Source: an uncultured bacterium
Lineage (GTDB): Bacteria; Methylomirabilota; Methylomirabilia; Rokubacteriales; CSP1-6
Length of the DNA: 22,533 nt
NCBI GenBank assembly: GCA_946479205.1
Contig: CAMLFJ010000002.1
Span: 1 to 22,533 of the forward strand
Reading direction: 5' to 3'
Position numbers and translations under genes: made by a program. Shown here piece after piece: positions 1 to 8,296 of the stretch. How positions within the stretch are numbered: position 1 is the first letter of the stretch; each line of letters begins with the position of its first letter. Under the pieces are notes generated by a model. That model ran no database searches. It was not told where the DNA came from and saw only the letters and a list, made by a program, of their open reading frames with translations.

Positions 1-8
1 GCGGCGAC

Positions 9-1925
9 GTGACCAGCCTCTCGGGCATGTTCTCCGTCTCGTTCCTCGCGGTGACGATCCTCATCGGCATCGGCGAAATCGCCTTTGGTCTGCCCAACCG
101 GTGGATCGGCTGGATCTTCATGGCCCTGTCCCTCGTCATCTACATCGTGATCGGCGTGGTCACCCGGACCTCCAACCCCGACCAGTACTACGTGGCCGGG
201 CGCGGGGTCCCCGCTTTCTACAACGGCATGGCCACCGGCTCCGACTGGATGTCCGCGGCCTCGTTCATCTCGATGGGTGGCGCCCTGTCCGCGCAGGGCT
301 TCGCCGGACTGGCGTACGTCATGGGGTGGACCGGCGGTTACCTGCTGCTGGCCGTGTTCCTCGGTCCCTATCTGCGGCAGTTCGGCGCTTACACGATTCC
401 CGACTTCCTGAGCGCGCGGTACGGGGGGACCTCCGCCCGCCTCATCGGGGTCGTCGCGGCGGTCGCTTGCTCCTTCACCTATCTGATCGCGCAGGTCACC
501 GGCGTCGGCCTGATCGTCTCGCGCTTCATCGGCCTCGACTTCAACGTGGGCGTCTTCGTCGGTCTGCTGGGCGTGTTGTTCTGCTCGGTGCTCGGCGGCA
601 TGCGCTCGGTCACGTGGACCCAGGTCGCGCAGTACATCATCCTGATCGTCTCGTACTTGGTGCCGGTGGTGTACCTCTCCTGGCAGCTCTTCTCGATCCC
701 GATTCCCGAGCTGACCTACGGCCGCGTGCTGCAACAGAACAACAGCAAGGCCATCGAGATCACTCGCGACGTCAAGGAGAAGGAGACTCGCGCGCTCTGG
801 AAGAAGGACGCCGACGAGCTCAACGCCAAGATCAAGGCCGGCGGCATCTCCGAGGCGGAGGTCGACAAGCTGAAGGGGCAGGCCGCGCTCGCGGGCCGGC
901 AGGCCACCGCGCCGGCGGTCAGCGACGACGCCAAGATCAGCCGGTATCTCACGGTGCCGACCGGCGTTGGTATGTGGAACTTCCTGGCTCTCACCTTCTG
1001 TCTGATGGTGGGGACCGCGGGCCTGCCGCATATCCTGACCCGCTACTACACCACGCCCTCGGTGCGCCAGGCGCGCACCTCGGTGGCGTGGTCGCTGTTC
1101 TTCATCTTCCTGCTGTACTTCACCGCGCCGGCCTACGCGGCCTTCGCGCGCTTCACGATCTACGCCAAGCTGGTCGGTACCAAGATCGCGGAGCTGCCGC
1201 GCTGGGTGACGCTCTGGCAGCCCGCCGGCCTCTTCGACGTGGTGGACAAGAACGGAGACGGCATCGTGCAGTGGGCCGACTTCGTAGTCAAGAGCACGGA
1301 CTTCGTCGTGCTGGCGATGCCCGAGATCGCCGGCCTGCCGTTCGTGATCACCGGGCTCGTGATGGCCGGCGGCCTCGCGGCCGCGCTGTCCACCGCGGAC
1401 GGCCTGCTGCTCACCATCGCCAACGCCATCTCGCACGATCTCTACTACAACATCATCGATCCGAGCGCTTCGCTCACCAAGCGCCTCACCATCACCAAGG
1501 TGCTCCTGGTGGTCACCGCCATCATCGCGGCCTGGGTGGCCACCTTCCGCCTGTCCCTGATCGTCGAGCTGGTGGCGTGGGCCTTCAGCCTGGCCGGCGC
1601 GTCGTTCTTCCCCGCGCTGGTCATGGGGATCTGGTGGAAGCGCGCCAACAAGGCGGGCGCGGTGGCCGGCATGATCCTCGGCCTCGGCATCACGACCTAT
1701 TACATGATCGGGAGCCGGTTCTACGGGGTTTCCTGGTTCGGCACGCAGACGATCGCGTCGGCGATCTTCGGCCTGCCCGCCGGATTCCTCACCATCTGGA
1801 TCGTCTCGCTGCTGACCGCGCCGCCCCCCAAGGCGGTGCAGGACCTCGTGGTCAGCGTCCGCTATCCGAAATCCGGTCAGGGGACCGCGCTATCGGCCCA
1901 GGGCATCGGGCTCGGCCAGCACTGA
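9..1925 (+). CDS. Sodium:solute symporter, VC_2705/ActP-like subfamily (possibly 5'-truncated)
   Basis: An inner-membrane Na+-coupled symporter of the SSS family, probably importing a small carboxylate such as acetate; substrate is inferred. The protein (638 aa from the GTG at 9) is mostly membrane helices. It carries the family block around residues 59-95 (YYVAGR, then GMATGSDWMSAASF) and the late block LSTADGLLLTIANAISHD near residue 460. Residues about 240-300 form a charged loop rich in K, E and A. Residues 413-424 (DKNGDGIVQWAD) match a canonical EF-hand loop. Family members usually have a slightly longer N-terminus and the frame is open to the window edge, so the true start may lie upstream; a DUF4212 small subunit often precedes such genes and may be just outside. 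A strong hairpin follows the stop. Family assignment is firm, substrate is not. Confidence 0.9.
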   Translation: MTSLSGMFSVSFLAVTILIGIGEIAFGLPNRWIGWIFMALSLVIYIVIGVVTRTSNPDQYYVAGRGVPAFYNGMATGSDWMSAASFISMGGALSAQGFAGLAYVMGWTGGYLLLAVFLGPYLRQFGAYTIPDFLSARYGGTSARLIGVVAAVACSFTYLIAQVTGVGLIVSRFIGLDFNVGVFVGLLGVLFCSVLGGMRSVTWTQVAQYIILIVSYLVPVVYLSWQLFSIPIPELTYGRVLQQNNSKAIEITRDVKEKETRALWKKDADELNAKIKAGGISEAEVDKLKGQAALAGRQATAPAVSDDAKISRYLTVPTGVGMWNFLALTFCLMVGTAGLPHILTRYYTTPSVRQARTSVAWSLFFIFLLYFTAPAYAAFARFTIYAKLVGTKIAELPRWVTLWQPAGLFDVVDKNGDGIVQWADFVVKSTDFVVLAMPEIAGLPFVITGLVMAGGLAAALSTADGLLLTIANAISHDLYYNIIDPSASLTKRLTITKVLLVVTAIIAAWVATFRLSLIVELVAWAFSLAGASFFPALVMGIWWKRANKAGAVAGMILGLGITTYYMIGSRFYGVSWFGTQTIASAIFGLPAGFLTIWIVSLLTAPPPKAVQDLVVSVRYPKSGQGTALSAQGIGLGQH

Positions 1926-1937
1926 TCGTCTGATCCG

Positions 1938-1970
1938 ACGCGGGCAGGGGTGTCTCGCCCCTGCCCGCGT
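1938..1970 (+). terminator. GC-rich hairpin after the symporter gene
   Basis: A perfect 13-bp inverted repeat (ACGCGGGCAGGGG at 1938-1950 and its complement at 1958-1970) encloses a 7-nt loop, 12 bases after the symporter stop. There is no T-run after it, so it could be a terminator, an RNA 3'-end stabiliser or a partial attenuator. A GTG at 1950 in frame with the next gene lies in the stem and is therefore an unlikely start. Confidence 0.6.
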
Positions 1971-1979
1971 TACCAGCCC

Positions 1980-2267
1980 ATGCATGCGCTGATCTACCGG
2001 CTCCTCGTCCTGGTATGGTTCCTGTCGTACATGGCCGCGATCTATCTCGCCCTCCACATGATCGTGGCCCGGTTCACCCGGGCGCCCGATAGCCGTCTGC
2101 TCTGGTTTTTCTCGGTGATCACCGGCCCGCTCACCCGGCCGGCCCGGGCCTGGGTCTCCGCGGGAACGTCCGAGGGGCGGGTGCGGATGATCACCCTGCT
2201 CGCGCTGGTCGCTCTGTGGCTCGGCGCGCGGCTGCTGCTCGGCACCATGGGCGGCCTGGACTTCTGA
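1980..2267 (+). CDS. Small two-helix membrane protein, weakly YggT-like
   Basis: A 95-aa protein with hydrophobic segments at about residues 5-28 and 70-89, separated by a basic middle containing ITGPLTRPARAW. The order 'helix, PLTRP-R, helix' recalls the YggT family of small membrane proteins, but the resemblance is by eye and weak. I chose the ATG at 1980 because the earlier in-frame GTG (1950) sits inside the hairpin that follows the symporter. No good Shine-Dalgarno is visible. It lies between the symporter and another small membrane protein, 17 bases ahead of the latter, so the two are probably co-transcribed. Function unknown. Confidence 0.6.
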   Translation: MHALIYRLLVLVWFLSYMAAIYLALHMIVARFTRAPDSRLLWFFSVITGPLTRPARAWVSAGTSEGRVRMITLLALVALWLGARLLLGTMGGLDF

Positions 2268-2284
2268 CCGGCCGCGAGGTCTCC

Positions 2285-2722
2285 ATGCTCCGCCTGGCCG
2301 GGACCAACGCGCTCGCAATCGTGACGTTCGCCCTGATCTATGCCGCGGGAGGCTCGCGCTGGCTCACCCAGGGGGCGTTTCTCGCCAGCCTGGCCGTGTT
2401 CTTCATCTCGCTCACCGCGCTCTGGGTCTACGTCGAGCGCACGCGGCCCGGCGCGCGCGACGTCCTGAGCCGCATCGGCCGTGGAGTGCTCGCGCTGGTC
2501 GTCGTCGTCGTTGGGCTCCCCGCGGTCGTGCTGGCGCCGCTCTTCGCGCTGCAGGAGGCCCTGCCCCCGGAGGCCGGTTTCGCCGACGTCGTGCGCCCGG
2601 TCATGGTCCTCCTGCTACTCGCGCTGGTCCTCGTGATCGCGATGAACGTGGCGGGCACCGTGGTCCTGACCGTGTCGGGGCTGCGCTCGCGGCTGTCCCG
2701 AGGCCGCGGCGCCGCGTCCTAG
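2285..2722 (+). CDS. Hypothetical four-helix membrane protein
   Basis: A 145-aa protein made almost wholly of hydrophobic segments: about residues 5-21, 29-50, 66-90 and 104-132, with a basic C-terminus (residues 133-143). No family is recognised. The open frame begins earlier, inside the preceding gene, but the ATG at 2285 has GAGGT at 2276-2280, a proper ribosome-binding site, and opens directly into a helix. It ends 11 bases before the CBS/nucleotidyltransferase gene, so it probably belongs to that operon. A role as a helper of the transporter or its signalling proteins is only a guess. Confidence 0.65.
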   Translation: MLRLAGTNALAIVTFALIYAAGGSRWLTQGAFLASLAVFFISLTALWVYVERTRPGARDVLSRIGRGVLALVVVVVGLPAVVLAPLFALQEALPPEAGFADVVRPVMVLLLLALVLVIAMNVAGTVVLTVSGLRSRLSRGRGAAS

Positions 2723-2733
2723 CCGGGCCCGCC

Positions 2734-4569
2734 GTGGATTCCGATTTCCACGCGCTCCTCTCCCGGTTGCCGGGTTGCGCCCACCTCGACGAATCCGCGC
2801 GGGCCGCGCTGGCGGCCGGGTCGCGCGCCGAGCATTGGCCGGCCGGTGCCCGGATCCTGACCGAGGGCGACCCCGCCCCGGATTGGGTCGCGATCGTCGA
2901 GTCGGGGGCGATCCGGGTGTCCGGCCCGCGCCTGGAGGGCGACGGCCCCGCGGACTCCCTCGGGCCTGGTGACGTCCTCGACCCCGGGGTGCCCGGCCTG
3001 CCGGCCGCTTGCTCGATCGTCGCCGTGGAGACGACCCGCGCGTGGCTCGTTCCGCGATCCCTGCTGGCCCGCCATCGCGGCGCGCTGGCGCTCGAGCCCA
3101 TGCCCGGCTATCGCGGCGAGATGAGCCTGTTCCTGCGTCACGTGGGCGATCTGATCAAGGGCCCGCCGGTGACCTGCGAGCCGGGCGTCACGGTGGCCGC
3201 GGCGGCCCAGTTGATGACCCGCCGCCGTATCGGATCGGTGATCGTGCTCGGCGCGGACGGCGCCCCCGCCGGCATCGTCACCGACCGTGACCTCCGGACT
3301 CGCGTCGTGGCGCCCGGGCTGCCGGCGAGCACCGTGGTTGGCCAGATCATGTCGAGGCCCGTCGTTGGGATCAGCCCCGGCGCGCTCGCCTTCGACGCCC
3401 TCCTCGAGATGACGCGTCGAGGAATCCGCCACTTGGCCGTGATGGCCCGCGAGGGACTGCTGGGCGTCGTCTCCAGTTATGACCTCGTGCTCCTGCAGGG
3501 GGCCCAGCCCGTCGGACTGGCCCGCGAGATCGAGGCCGCCGCATCGGAGGAGGCCCTGGCCGCCGTGGCCTCGCGCGTTCCCGCGGTGGTGAGGTGGCTG
3601 GCGGGTGGCGGTGCCGGTGCGGCGGAGACCGGCCGCCTTGTCGCCGAGCTGAACGATCGGCTCGTCCGGCGCGCGCTGGATCTCGCCCTGTCGGCCACCG
3701 AGGCGGCAGGTGGAGGCCGGCCGCCAGTGCCGTTCGCATGGCTCGCGGCCGGGAGCGAGGGCCGGCGTGAGCAGACGCTCAAGACCGATCAGGACAACGG
3801 CCTGGTCTATCGGGACCCGCCCGCCGATCAGGAGGCGGCCGCGGCGGCGTACTTCGAGCGATTGGCCACCCGCATGGGCCAGGCACTAACCCGGATCGGC
3901 TTCCCGCCCTGCGCGGGTGGCTTCATGGCCTCCAATCCGCGGTGGTGTCAGCCGGAGCGGGTGTGGCGGCGGTACTTCGAGTCCTGGATGGAGACGCCCG
4001 AGCCGGAGGCGCTCGTGCACGCCTCGCTGTTCTGCGATCTGCGCCCGGTGGCCGGCGACGAGCCGGTCGGAACCGCCCTGTGGGAGTGGGTGTGCGAGCG
4101 GGCCCCCTCCCGGATCCTCTTCCTGCGCCACATGGCCAAGAGCGTTCTCGAGCGCCCGATGCCGCTGGGCTTCCTGGGCGGCTTCGTGCTCGAGCGGTCG
4201 GGCGGGCACCGGCATCAGCTCGACCTCAAGGCGAGGGGAATCTTCCCGCTCACCCAGGCCATGCAGACCTACGCCCTGTCCCTCGGCGTGCGGGACACGA
4301 ACACGCTCGATCGCCTGGTGGCGGTGGGCGCGCGCGGGCTGTTTACCGCGTCGGAGGTCGCCGAGGTCTCCGCCGCCTACGAGGTCATGGCGCGCCTGCG
4401 GCTCCACCGCCAGCTCGCGTGCCTCGATGCCCGCGTGGCGCCCGACAACTTCATCGACCCGCACACGCTGGGGAAGGCCGATCGCCTGCTCCTGAAGGAA
4501 GCGTTCAGGACCATCGCCTGGGTCCAGCGCCATCTCGAGGACCGCTTCCAGACCGCGCAGGTGACCTGA
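2734..4569 (+). CDS. cNMP-like / CBS pair / DUF294 nucleotidyltransferase signalling protein
   Basis: A 611-aa cytoplasmic protein. Residues about 10-115 resemble a cyclic-nucleotide-binding beta-roll; two CBS domains follow at about 140-190 (MTRRRIGSVIV, IVTDRDL) and 203-255 (IMSRPV, GIRHLAV). A DUF294 nucleotidyltransferase-like domain lies at about 270-410 with the core GSEGR (340-344) and the acidic pair D352/D354 in TDQDN, then a helical DUF294_C domain to the end. The fold is that of GlnD-type nucleotidyltransferases, but the substrate is unknown. Proteins of this architecture are commonly encoded beside VC_2705-type symporters and a DnaQ-like exonuclease, as here. The segment where a cNMP phosphate-binding cassette should lie (about 79-107) lacks the usual Arg-Ala pair, so binding of cAMP is doubtful. 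The start is GTG at 2734. The stop overlaps the exonuclease start by one base. Confidence 0.9.
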   Translation: MDSDFHALLSRLPGCAHLDESARAALAAGSRAEHWPAGARILTEGDPAPDWVAIVESGAIRVSGPRLEGDGPADSLGPGDVLDPGVPGLPAACSIVAVETTRAWLVPRSLLARHRGALALEPMPGYRGEMSLFLRHVGDLIKGPPVTCEPGVTVAAAAQLMTRRRIGSVIVLGADGAPAGIVTDRDLRTRVVAPGLPASTVVGQIMSRPVVGISPGALAFDALLEMTRRGIRHLAVMAREGLLGVVSSYDLVLLQGAQPVGLAREIEAAASEEALAAVASRVPAVVRWLAGGGAGAAETGRLVAELNDRLVRRALDLALSATEAAGGGRPPVPFAWLAAGSEGRREQTLKTDQDNGLVYRDPPADQEAAAAAYFERLATRMGQALTRIGFPPCAGGFMASNPRWCQPERVWRRYFESWMETPEPEALVHASLFCDLRPVAGDEPVGTALWEWVCERAPSRILFLRHMAKSVLERPMPLGFLGGFVLERSGGHRHQLDLKARGIFPLTQAMQTYALSLGVRDTNTLDRLVAVGARGLFTASEVAEVSAAYEVMARLRLHRQLACLDARVAPDNFIDPHTLGKADRLLLKEAFRTIAWVQRHLEDRFQTAQVT

Positions 4570-5651
4570 TGCGCCTCGAGCGGAAGCTGACCCTGGCGGT
4601 GCTGGGCCTCTTCATCCCGCCCACGGTGGTCGCCGGTCTCGTGCTGGTACTCCTTTATCGGCGCGGGCTCCTCGAGGATCCCGGCAGCCTGCTGACCGCT
4701 GTGCTCATCGGGCTCGGCGCCATGGTGGGGTATCTGATCGTGGTCGCCCGCAGCATTGGTCACGCGATCGTCCGGACCATCGAAGAGCTCAGGCGCGGCG
4801 CCGAGCTGATGGCCACCGTCAACCCCGCGCATCGCCTGAACGTCCGGACCGGCGACGAGCTCGAGGCGCTCGGCGGCGAGATCAACCGCCTGGCGGATGC
4901 CCTCCGCACGGCACGCGATGGGACGATGCAGGAAGAGAGAAGGGAATCGGCGAGAGAGCCCGGCTCGCTCGGCGACCCATCCCGGTCCGAGCTCTCCGAC
5001 TTCTCGCTGCTGGAGACCGTGGAGCGTCATGTCGGCCCCGCCGAGCGCGAGCACCGCCTCGATGCGCTCACCTTCGTGGTCTTCGATACCGAGACCACCG
5101 GACTCCGGCCGGAGGCAGGCGACCGCGTGGTGTCGCTCGCGGGGGTCCGGGTGCGGGGCGGGATCGTCCGACGCCACGAGACGTTCGACACGCTGGTGGA
5201 TCCGGGCCGCGAGGTGCCGGAGGAGAGCGTGCGAATTCACGGCATCACCGCCGAGATGCTCGTCGGCGCGCCGCGCCTGGAGACCGCGCTGCCGGCGTTC
5301 CTCGAGTTCGCGGGACCGGCCGTGCTGGTCGGGCACGAGGCCTCGTTCGACCTGCGGTTCCTGGAGCCGGAGGCGCGTCGGCTGGGCCTGCCGTCGCTCG
5401 CCGAGTCCCGTCCCGTCCTGGACACGCGCCTGCTGTCCCGAAGCCTTCACGGCCCCGCGGAGTCACACACGCTGGACGCCGTCGCGCTGCGACTGGGGGT
5501 GATGATCGCTGGCCGGCATTCTGCCCTCGGCGATGCCCTGATCACGGCCGAGGTCCTCGTGCGTCTGCTCACGCTCATCCAGAAACGCGGGATCCTCACC
5601 CTCGGGCAGGCGCTGGACGCGGTCCGCCGCGCTCGCCGGGTCACCATCTGA
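4569..5651 (+). CDS. Membrane-anchored HAMP-DnaQ family 3'-5' exonuclease
   Basis: A 360-aa protein with two N-terminal membrane helices (about 8-30 and 40-60), a HAMP-like linker (about 61-112) and a DEDD-type exonuclease domain from about 165 to 335. All catalytic blocks are visible: FDTETTG with D173 and E175, ASFD with D261, and HSALGD with H317 and D322, the DEDDh pattern of the DNA polymerase III epsilon family. I chose the ATG at 4569, which overlaps the previous stop in TGATG; the frame is open further upstream but that part only shadows the previous gene. It is therefore translationally coupled to the CBS/nucleotidyltransferase gene. Whether it cuts DNA, RNA or a nucleotide signal is not known. 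Confidence 0.9.
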   Translation: MRLERKLTLAVLGLFIPPTVVAGLVLVLLYRRGLLEDPGSLLTAVLIGLGAMVGYLIVVARSIGHAIVRTIEELRRGAELMATVNPAHRLNVRTGDELEALGGEINRLADALRTARDGTMQEERRESAREPGSLGDPSRSELSDFSLLETVERHVGPAEREHRLDALTFVVFDTETTGLRPEAGDRVVSLAGVRVRGGIVRRHETFDTLVDPGREVPEESVRIHGITAEMLVGAPRLETALPAFLEFAGPAVLVGHEASFDLRFLEPEARRLGLPSLAESRPVLDTRLLSRSLHGPAESHTLDAVALRLGVMIAGRHSALGDALITAEVLVRLLTLIQKRGILTLGQALDAVRRARRVTI

Positions 5652-5868
5652 CCCGCGACGGTCGCCCAGAAGTGACAGCCCACTGACGAATTTTCCCAGT
5701 GGTTACCGGGCGTTTTGCCCCGCCGGTTTCCTCGCCTTTGCTCTTGGCTAACGAATATCGGGGGTTTTCAGACGTCTCTTCCATGCAGCAGCGCGGCACA
5801 GGCTTTGCAACTAGCTGCGCCAACCGGGCGGGCCGGGTCGCGACGATCCGGCGCCCATGGAGGAGACG
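5652..5868 (+). other. 217-bp gene-free leader before the DksA-like gene
   Basis: A relatively AT-rich stretch between the exonuclease stop and the zinc-finger gene. It holds a 6-bp inverted repeat (CCACTG at 5680-5685, CAGTGG at 5697-5702) and a short GGGC-loop-GCCC element around 5708-5719. No convincing -35/-10 pair and no open frame with a ribosome-binding site are seen. It probably contains the promoter of the next gene. Confidence 0.4.
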
Positions 5869-6279
5869 ATGGACGAGATCAAGAAGCGCCTCGAGCGGGA
5901 ACTGAGCCACACCATGCAGCGCATCCGGCACATGGGTGGGGTCAATACCATGGAAGAGCTCGGCGGCGGACGGGGTGACAACACGTCGCTGGCCGACGAG
6001 GTGGACGTGATCCGGCTGAACGAGGACCGTGAGATGACCTTCGCCACGCGAAGCCTGCTGGTGGAGCGCGCCAACAAGCTGGCGGAGGCGCTCGAGCGGC
6101 TGCGGGGCGGGGAGTACGGCGTGTGTGAGGAGTGCGGCGAGGCGATCGCGCCCGCCCGGCTTCGCGCCATGCCGGAAGTGACCACCTGCGTGCGCTGCCA
6201 GGACCGGCTCGAGCGGATGCTGCCGCGTCTGGAGGCGGTGGCCGCCACGGTGGACGCGGACGAGCCCGAGGACGACTAA
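5869..6279 (+). CDS. DksA/TraR family C4 zinc-finger protein
   Basis: A 136-aa protein of the DksA/TraR/YocK type: a long helical N-terminal part (about 1-80) and a C-terminal zinc finger with C86, C89, C107 and C110 (CEEC and CVRC). Family members act in the RNA polymerase secondary channel, often with ppGpp. I chose the ATG at 5869 because GGAGGAG lies just upstream (5859-5865); an in-frame ATG at 5857 lacks any such site. The DksA-type acidic coiled-coil tip is not obvious, so this could be a divergent regulator, not a functional DksA. It is a single gene, bounded by a 217-bp leader and a strong hairpin shared with the convergent gene. Confidence 0.88.
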   Translation: MDEIKKRLERELSHTMQRIRHMGGVNTMEELGGGRGDNTSLADEVDVIRLNEDREMTFATRSLLVERANKLAEALERLRGGEYGVCEECGEAIAPARLRAMPEVTTCVRCQDRLERMLPRLEAVAATVDADEPEDD

Positions 6280-6289
6280 CCGCTGATCC

Positions 6290-7027
6290 CTACGACCGAC
6301 CGAGCCGGGCCCGCAGCAGGCCCGGCCGGTCGGTAATGATTCCACTCACGTTCCACTCGACGAGCCGGTCCATCTGGGCCGGCTCGTTGACCGTCCAGAC
6401 GTAGCAGTCCAGCCCCGCTCGCCTGATCTCCGCGAGCAGCGCCTCGGTGAGGACATCGGCGCCCGGGCAGATCGCGCTGATCGCCTCCGGCCTGAGCAGG
6501 GCTGGGTCCAGGGGCGCCTGGGCCACCAGGGCTCCCACCCGGATCTCCCGGTTGAGCGATCGGACCCGGCCGATGGCCGTGTGGTCGAAGGACTGTACGA
6601 GCACCCGGTCCACCACGTCGTAGATCTCGACCATCGAGACCACGCGCTCCTCGATGCCGGGATAGAGCGCGGCCCCGCCCTTCAGCTCGATCCAGAAGCG
6701 TGCGCGCTCCCGGAAGCGCTCCAGGACCTCCTGGAGCGTCTGCACGCGCTGGCCGCGGAAGCGCCGGTCCCGCCAGCCGCCCGCGTCCAGCCGCTTGAGC
6801 TCGCGGAGGCGGTGCCCGCTCACCGGGCCCACGCCGTCGGTGGTGCGCTCCAGCGTGAAGTCGTGGATGACCACCGGCTGCTCGTCGGCCGTGAGGTGCA
6901 CGTCGAGCTCGATGCCGTCGGCGCCCTGCTCGAGCGCCAGCTCGAAGGCGGCGATGGTGTTCTCGGGCGCGTCGGCCGAGGCGCCGCGATGGCCGATGAC
7001 GAGGGGGCGCGGGGCCGCGTCGGACAC
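6290..7027 (-). CDS. Glycerophosphodiester phosphodiesterase
   Basis: A 245-aa GDPD-family TIM barrel that hydrolyses glycerophosphodiesters to sn-glycerol 3-phosphate and an alcohol. The signature is complete: [12 protein letters not shown] with H13 and R14, ELDVHLT with E40 and D42, and IHD with H55. The C-terminal VWTVNEP and IITDRP strands are also typical. There is no signal peptide, so it is cytosolic, like UgpQ. It converges on the DksA-like gene with 10 bases between and its 3' end forms half of a strong hairpin. Its start is 35 bases from the divergent PlsC gene, which also concerns glycerolipids, suggesting related roles. Confidence 0.93.
   Translation of the reverse strand: MSDAAPRPLVIGHRGASADAPENTIAAFELALEQGADGIELDVHLTADEQPVVIHDFTLERTTDGVGPVSGHRLRELKRLDAGGWRDRRFRGQRVQTLQEVLERFRERARFWIELKGGAALYPGIEERVVSMVEIYDVVDRVLVQSFDHTAIGRVRSLNREIRVGALVAQAPLDPALLRPEAISAICPGADVLTEALLAEIRRAGLDCYVWTVNEPAQMDRLVEWNVSGIITDRPGLLRARLGRS
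6295..6334. terminator. Strong hairpin at the convergent DksA-like/GDPD gene ends
   Basis: A 16-bp inverted repeat with a single bulged A: left arm 6295-6311, right arm 6319-6334, loop of 7 nt at 6312-6318. It lies inside the last codons of the minus-strand phosphodiesterase gene and 15 bases after the stop of the plus-strand zinc-finger gene. Neither side has a T-run. It could act as a bidirectional transcription block. Confidence 0.55.
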
Positions 7028-7062
7028 TGTCGGTCTCAGGCCGGGCGTGGCACTATCGGGCC

Positions 7063-7707
7063 GTGCGCACGCCCGTGATCGACGTGGCCCGGCCGGTCAT
7101 CCGGCTCGGCGCCCGCATCTACTTCCGCATTCGCTTCGAAGGCGTCCACCACGTTCCCCGCTCCGGTCCTCTCCTCATCGTGCCGAACCACGTCACGTTC
7201 GCCGACCCGGTGCTCGCGACCATCCCGGTGCGCCGGCCCGTCCACTACATGGCCTGGAACGCCCTGTTCCGCGTGCGCGGCCTCGCCTGGCTGATTCGCC
7301 GCCTCCGCGCCTTCCCGGTGGACATCGACGCCGCCGACGCGGGCGCCACCCGGGCCGCGGTGCGCCTTCTCCGTGCCGGCGAGGCGGTCATGATCTTCCC
7401 CGAGGCGGGCCGGAGCCTCGACGGGCGGGTCCAGCGTTTCCGCCTCGGCGCGTTCCGGCTGGCCTGCTCGCTCGGCGTGCCCATCATGCCCGTGACCATC
7501 ATCGGCGCGCACGAGTCCTGGCCTCCCGGGCGTCGGCTCCCGCGACCCGGCCGTCTCACGATCGTCTATCATCCGGTCATCGCGCCGCCGGAGGGCGCCG
7601 ACGTGAAGGGGGCCGCGCGGGACCTTGCCCAGCGCGTGCACGCGGTGGTCGCGTCCGCGCTCCCCGCGCACCAGCGCCCGGACGCAGCGCGGGACGCGCC
7701 GGCCTGA
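7063..7707 (+). CDS. 1-acyl-sn-glycerol-3-phosphate acyltransferase (PlsC family)
   Basis: A 214-aa membrane-associated acyltransferase that would place the second acyl chain on lysophosphatidate. It has the NHxxxxD motif as NHVTFAD (42-48, H43 and D48) and FPEAGRS (112-118), a variant of the usual FPEGTRS that binds the phosphate. The length is that of short PlsC proteins. The start is the GTG at 7063; a second in-frame GTG at 7075 is an alternative, and neither has a Shine-Dalgarno. A CACTAT hexamer ends 6 bases before the GTG, a weak hint of a leaderless start. It is divergent from the phosphodiesterase and 43 bases upstream of aroQ. Close relatives acylate other lysolipids, so specificity is not certain. 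Confidence 0.88.
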   Translation: MRTPVIDVARPVIRLGARIYFRIRFEGVHHVPRSGPLLIVPNHVTFADPVLATIPVRRPVHYMAWNALFRVRGLAWLIRRLRAFPVDIDAADAGATRAAVRLLRAGEAVMIFPEAGRSLDGRVQRFRLGAFRLACSLGVPIMPVTIIGAHESWPPGRRLPRPGRLTIVYHPVIAPPEGADVKGAARDLAQRVHAVVASALPAHQRPDAARDAPA

Positions 7708-7735
7708 GGCGCGAGCATTATACGGGCGTTCGGTG

Positions 7736-7741
7736 TATTCT
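7736..7741 (+). promoter_or_regulatory. Candidate -10 box for aroQ
   Basis: TATTCT ends 9 bases before the aroQ ATG, inside a small AT-rich island (7716-7745) that stands out from the surroundings. Another -10-like element, TATACG, lies at 7719-7724. No Shine-Dalgarno precedes the ATG, so a very short or absent leader is possible. No clear -35 is seen. Confidence 0.3.
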
Positions 7742-7750
7742 CTCCCTCCA

Positions 7751-8242
7751 ATGGCACGTCGCGTCGCGTCCGCCATCCTCGTCCTCCACGGCCCGAATCT
7801 CAACCTCCTGGGTACCCGCGAGCCGGCGGTCTACGGCCGCGTCACGCTCGCGGAGGTGAACCGCGCGGTGCAGCGCCACGCGGAGAGCCGCGGCGCGCGC
7901 GCGGTGTGCCGGCAGTCCAACCACGAAGGCGAGCTGGTGGACTGGATCCAGGCGGCGGCGCGCGAGGGCTTCCGCGGCATCGTCTTCAACCCGGGCGCGC
8001 TGTCGCACTACTCGATCGCGCTCCGCGACGCGGTGGCCTCGGTGCGCGTGCCGGTGGTGGAGGTGCATCTCTCGAACATCCACGCCCGCGAGGAGTTCCG
8101 GCACCGTTCGGTGGTCGCGGCGGCCGCGGTGGGGCAGATCTCGGGCTTCGGGCCCGGGAGCTACCTGCTCGGCGTGGATGCCCTCCTGGGGACCTCGCCC
8201 GCGCCCGCCGGCCGACGGGCAGCCGCGCGGCGCCGGCCGTGA
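7751..8242 (+). CDS. aroQ: Type II 3-dehydroquinate dehydratase
   Basis: A 163-aa enzyme of the shikimate pathway that turns 3-dehydroquinate into 3-dehydroshikimate. All type II landmarks are present: [12 protein letters not shown] (14-25) with the catalytic Tyr of the following YG (Y28) and R23, [12 protein letters not shown] (55-66), FNPGA (79-83) and [17 protein letters not shown] (104-120) with catalytic H111. I chose the ATG at 7751, which begins just before the first strand; the open frame upstream overlaps the PlsC gene. The last 15 residues are Pro/Ala/Arg-rich and beyond the usual family end. It is not in an aro operon here. Confidence 0.95.
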   Translation: MARRVASAILVLHGPNLNLLGTREPAVYGRVTLAEVNRAVQRHAESRGARAVCRQSNHEGELVDWIQAAAREGFRGIVFNPGALSHYSIALRDAVASVRVPVVEVHLSNIHAREEFRHRSVVAAAAVGQISGFGPGSYLLGVDALLGTSPAPAGRRAAARRRP

Positions 8243-8296
8243 ATGCAGGCGCCTTTCCTGCCGTCCTACCCCCGATCGGATAAGGGGCGCGAGGGC

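Noticed and set aside
1950..1979. Earlier GTG start for the small YggT-like protein
   Set aside because: The GTG lies within a perfect 13-bp hairpin and the ten extra residues are Pro/Arg/Cys-rich; the ATG at 1980 opens straight into a membrane helix.
5680..5702. CCACTG/CAGTGG inverted repeat as a terminator or riboswitch in the DksA-like leader
   Set aside because: Only 6 bp with an 11-nt loop; no known riboswitch pattern, so it was mentioned only in the leader description.
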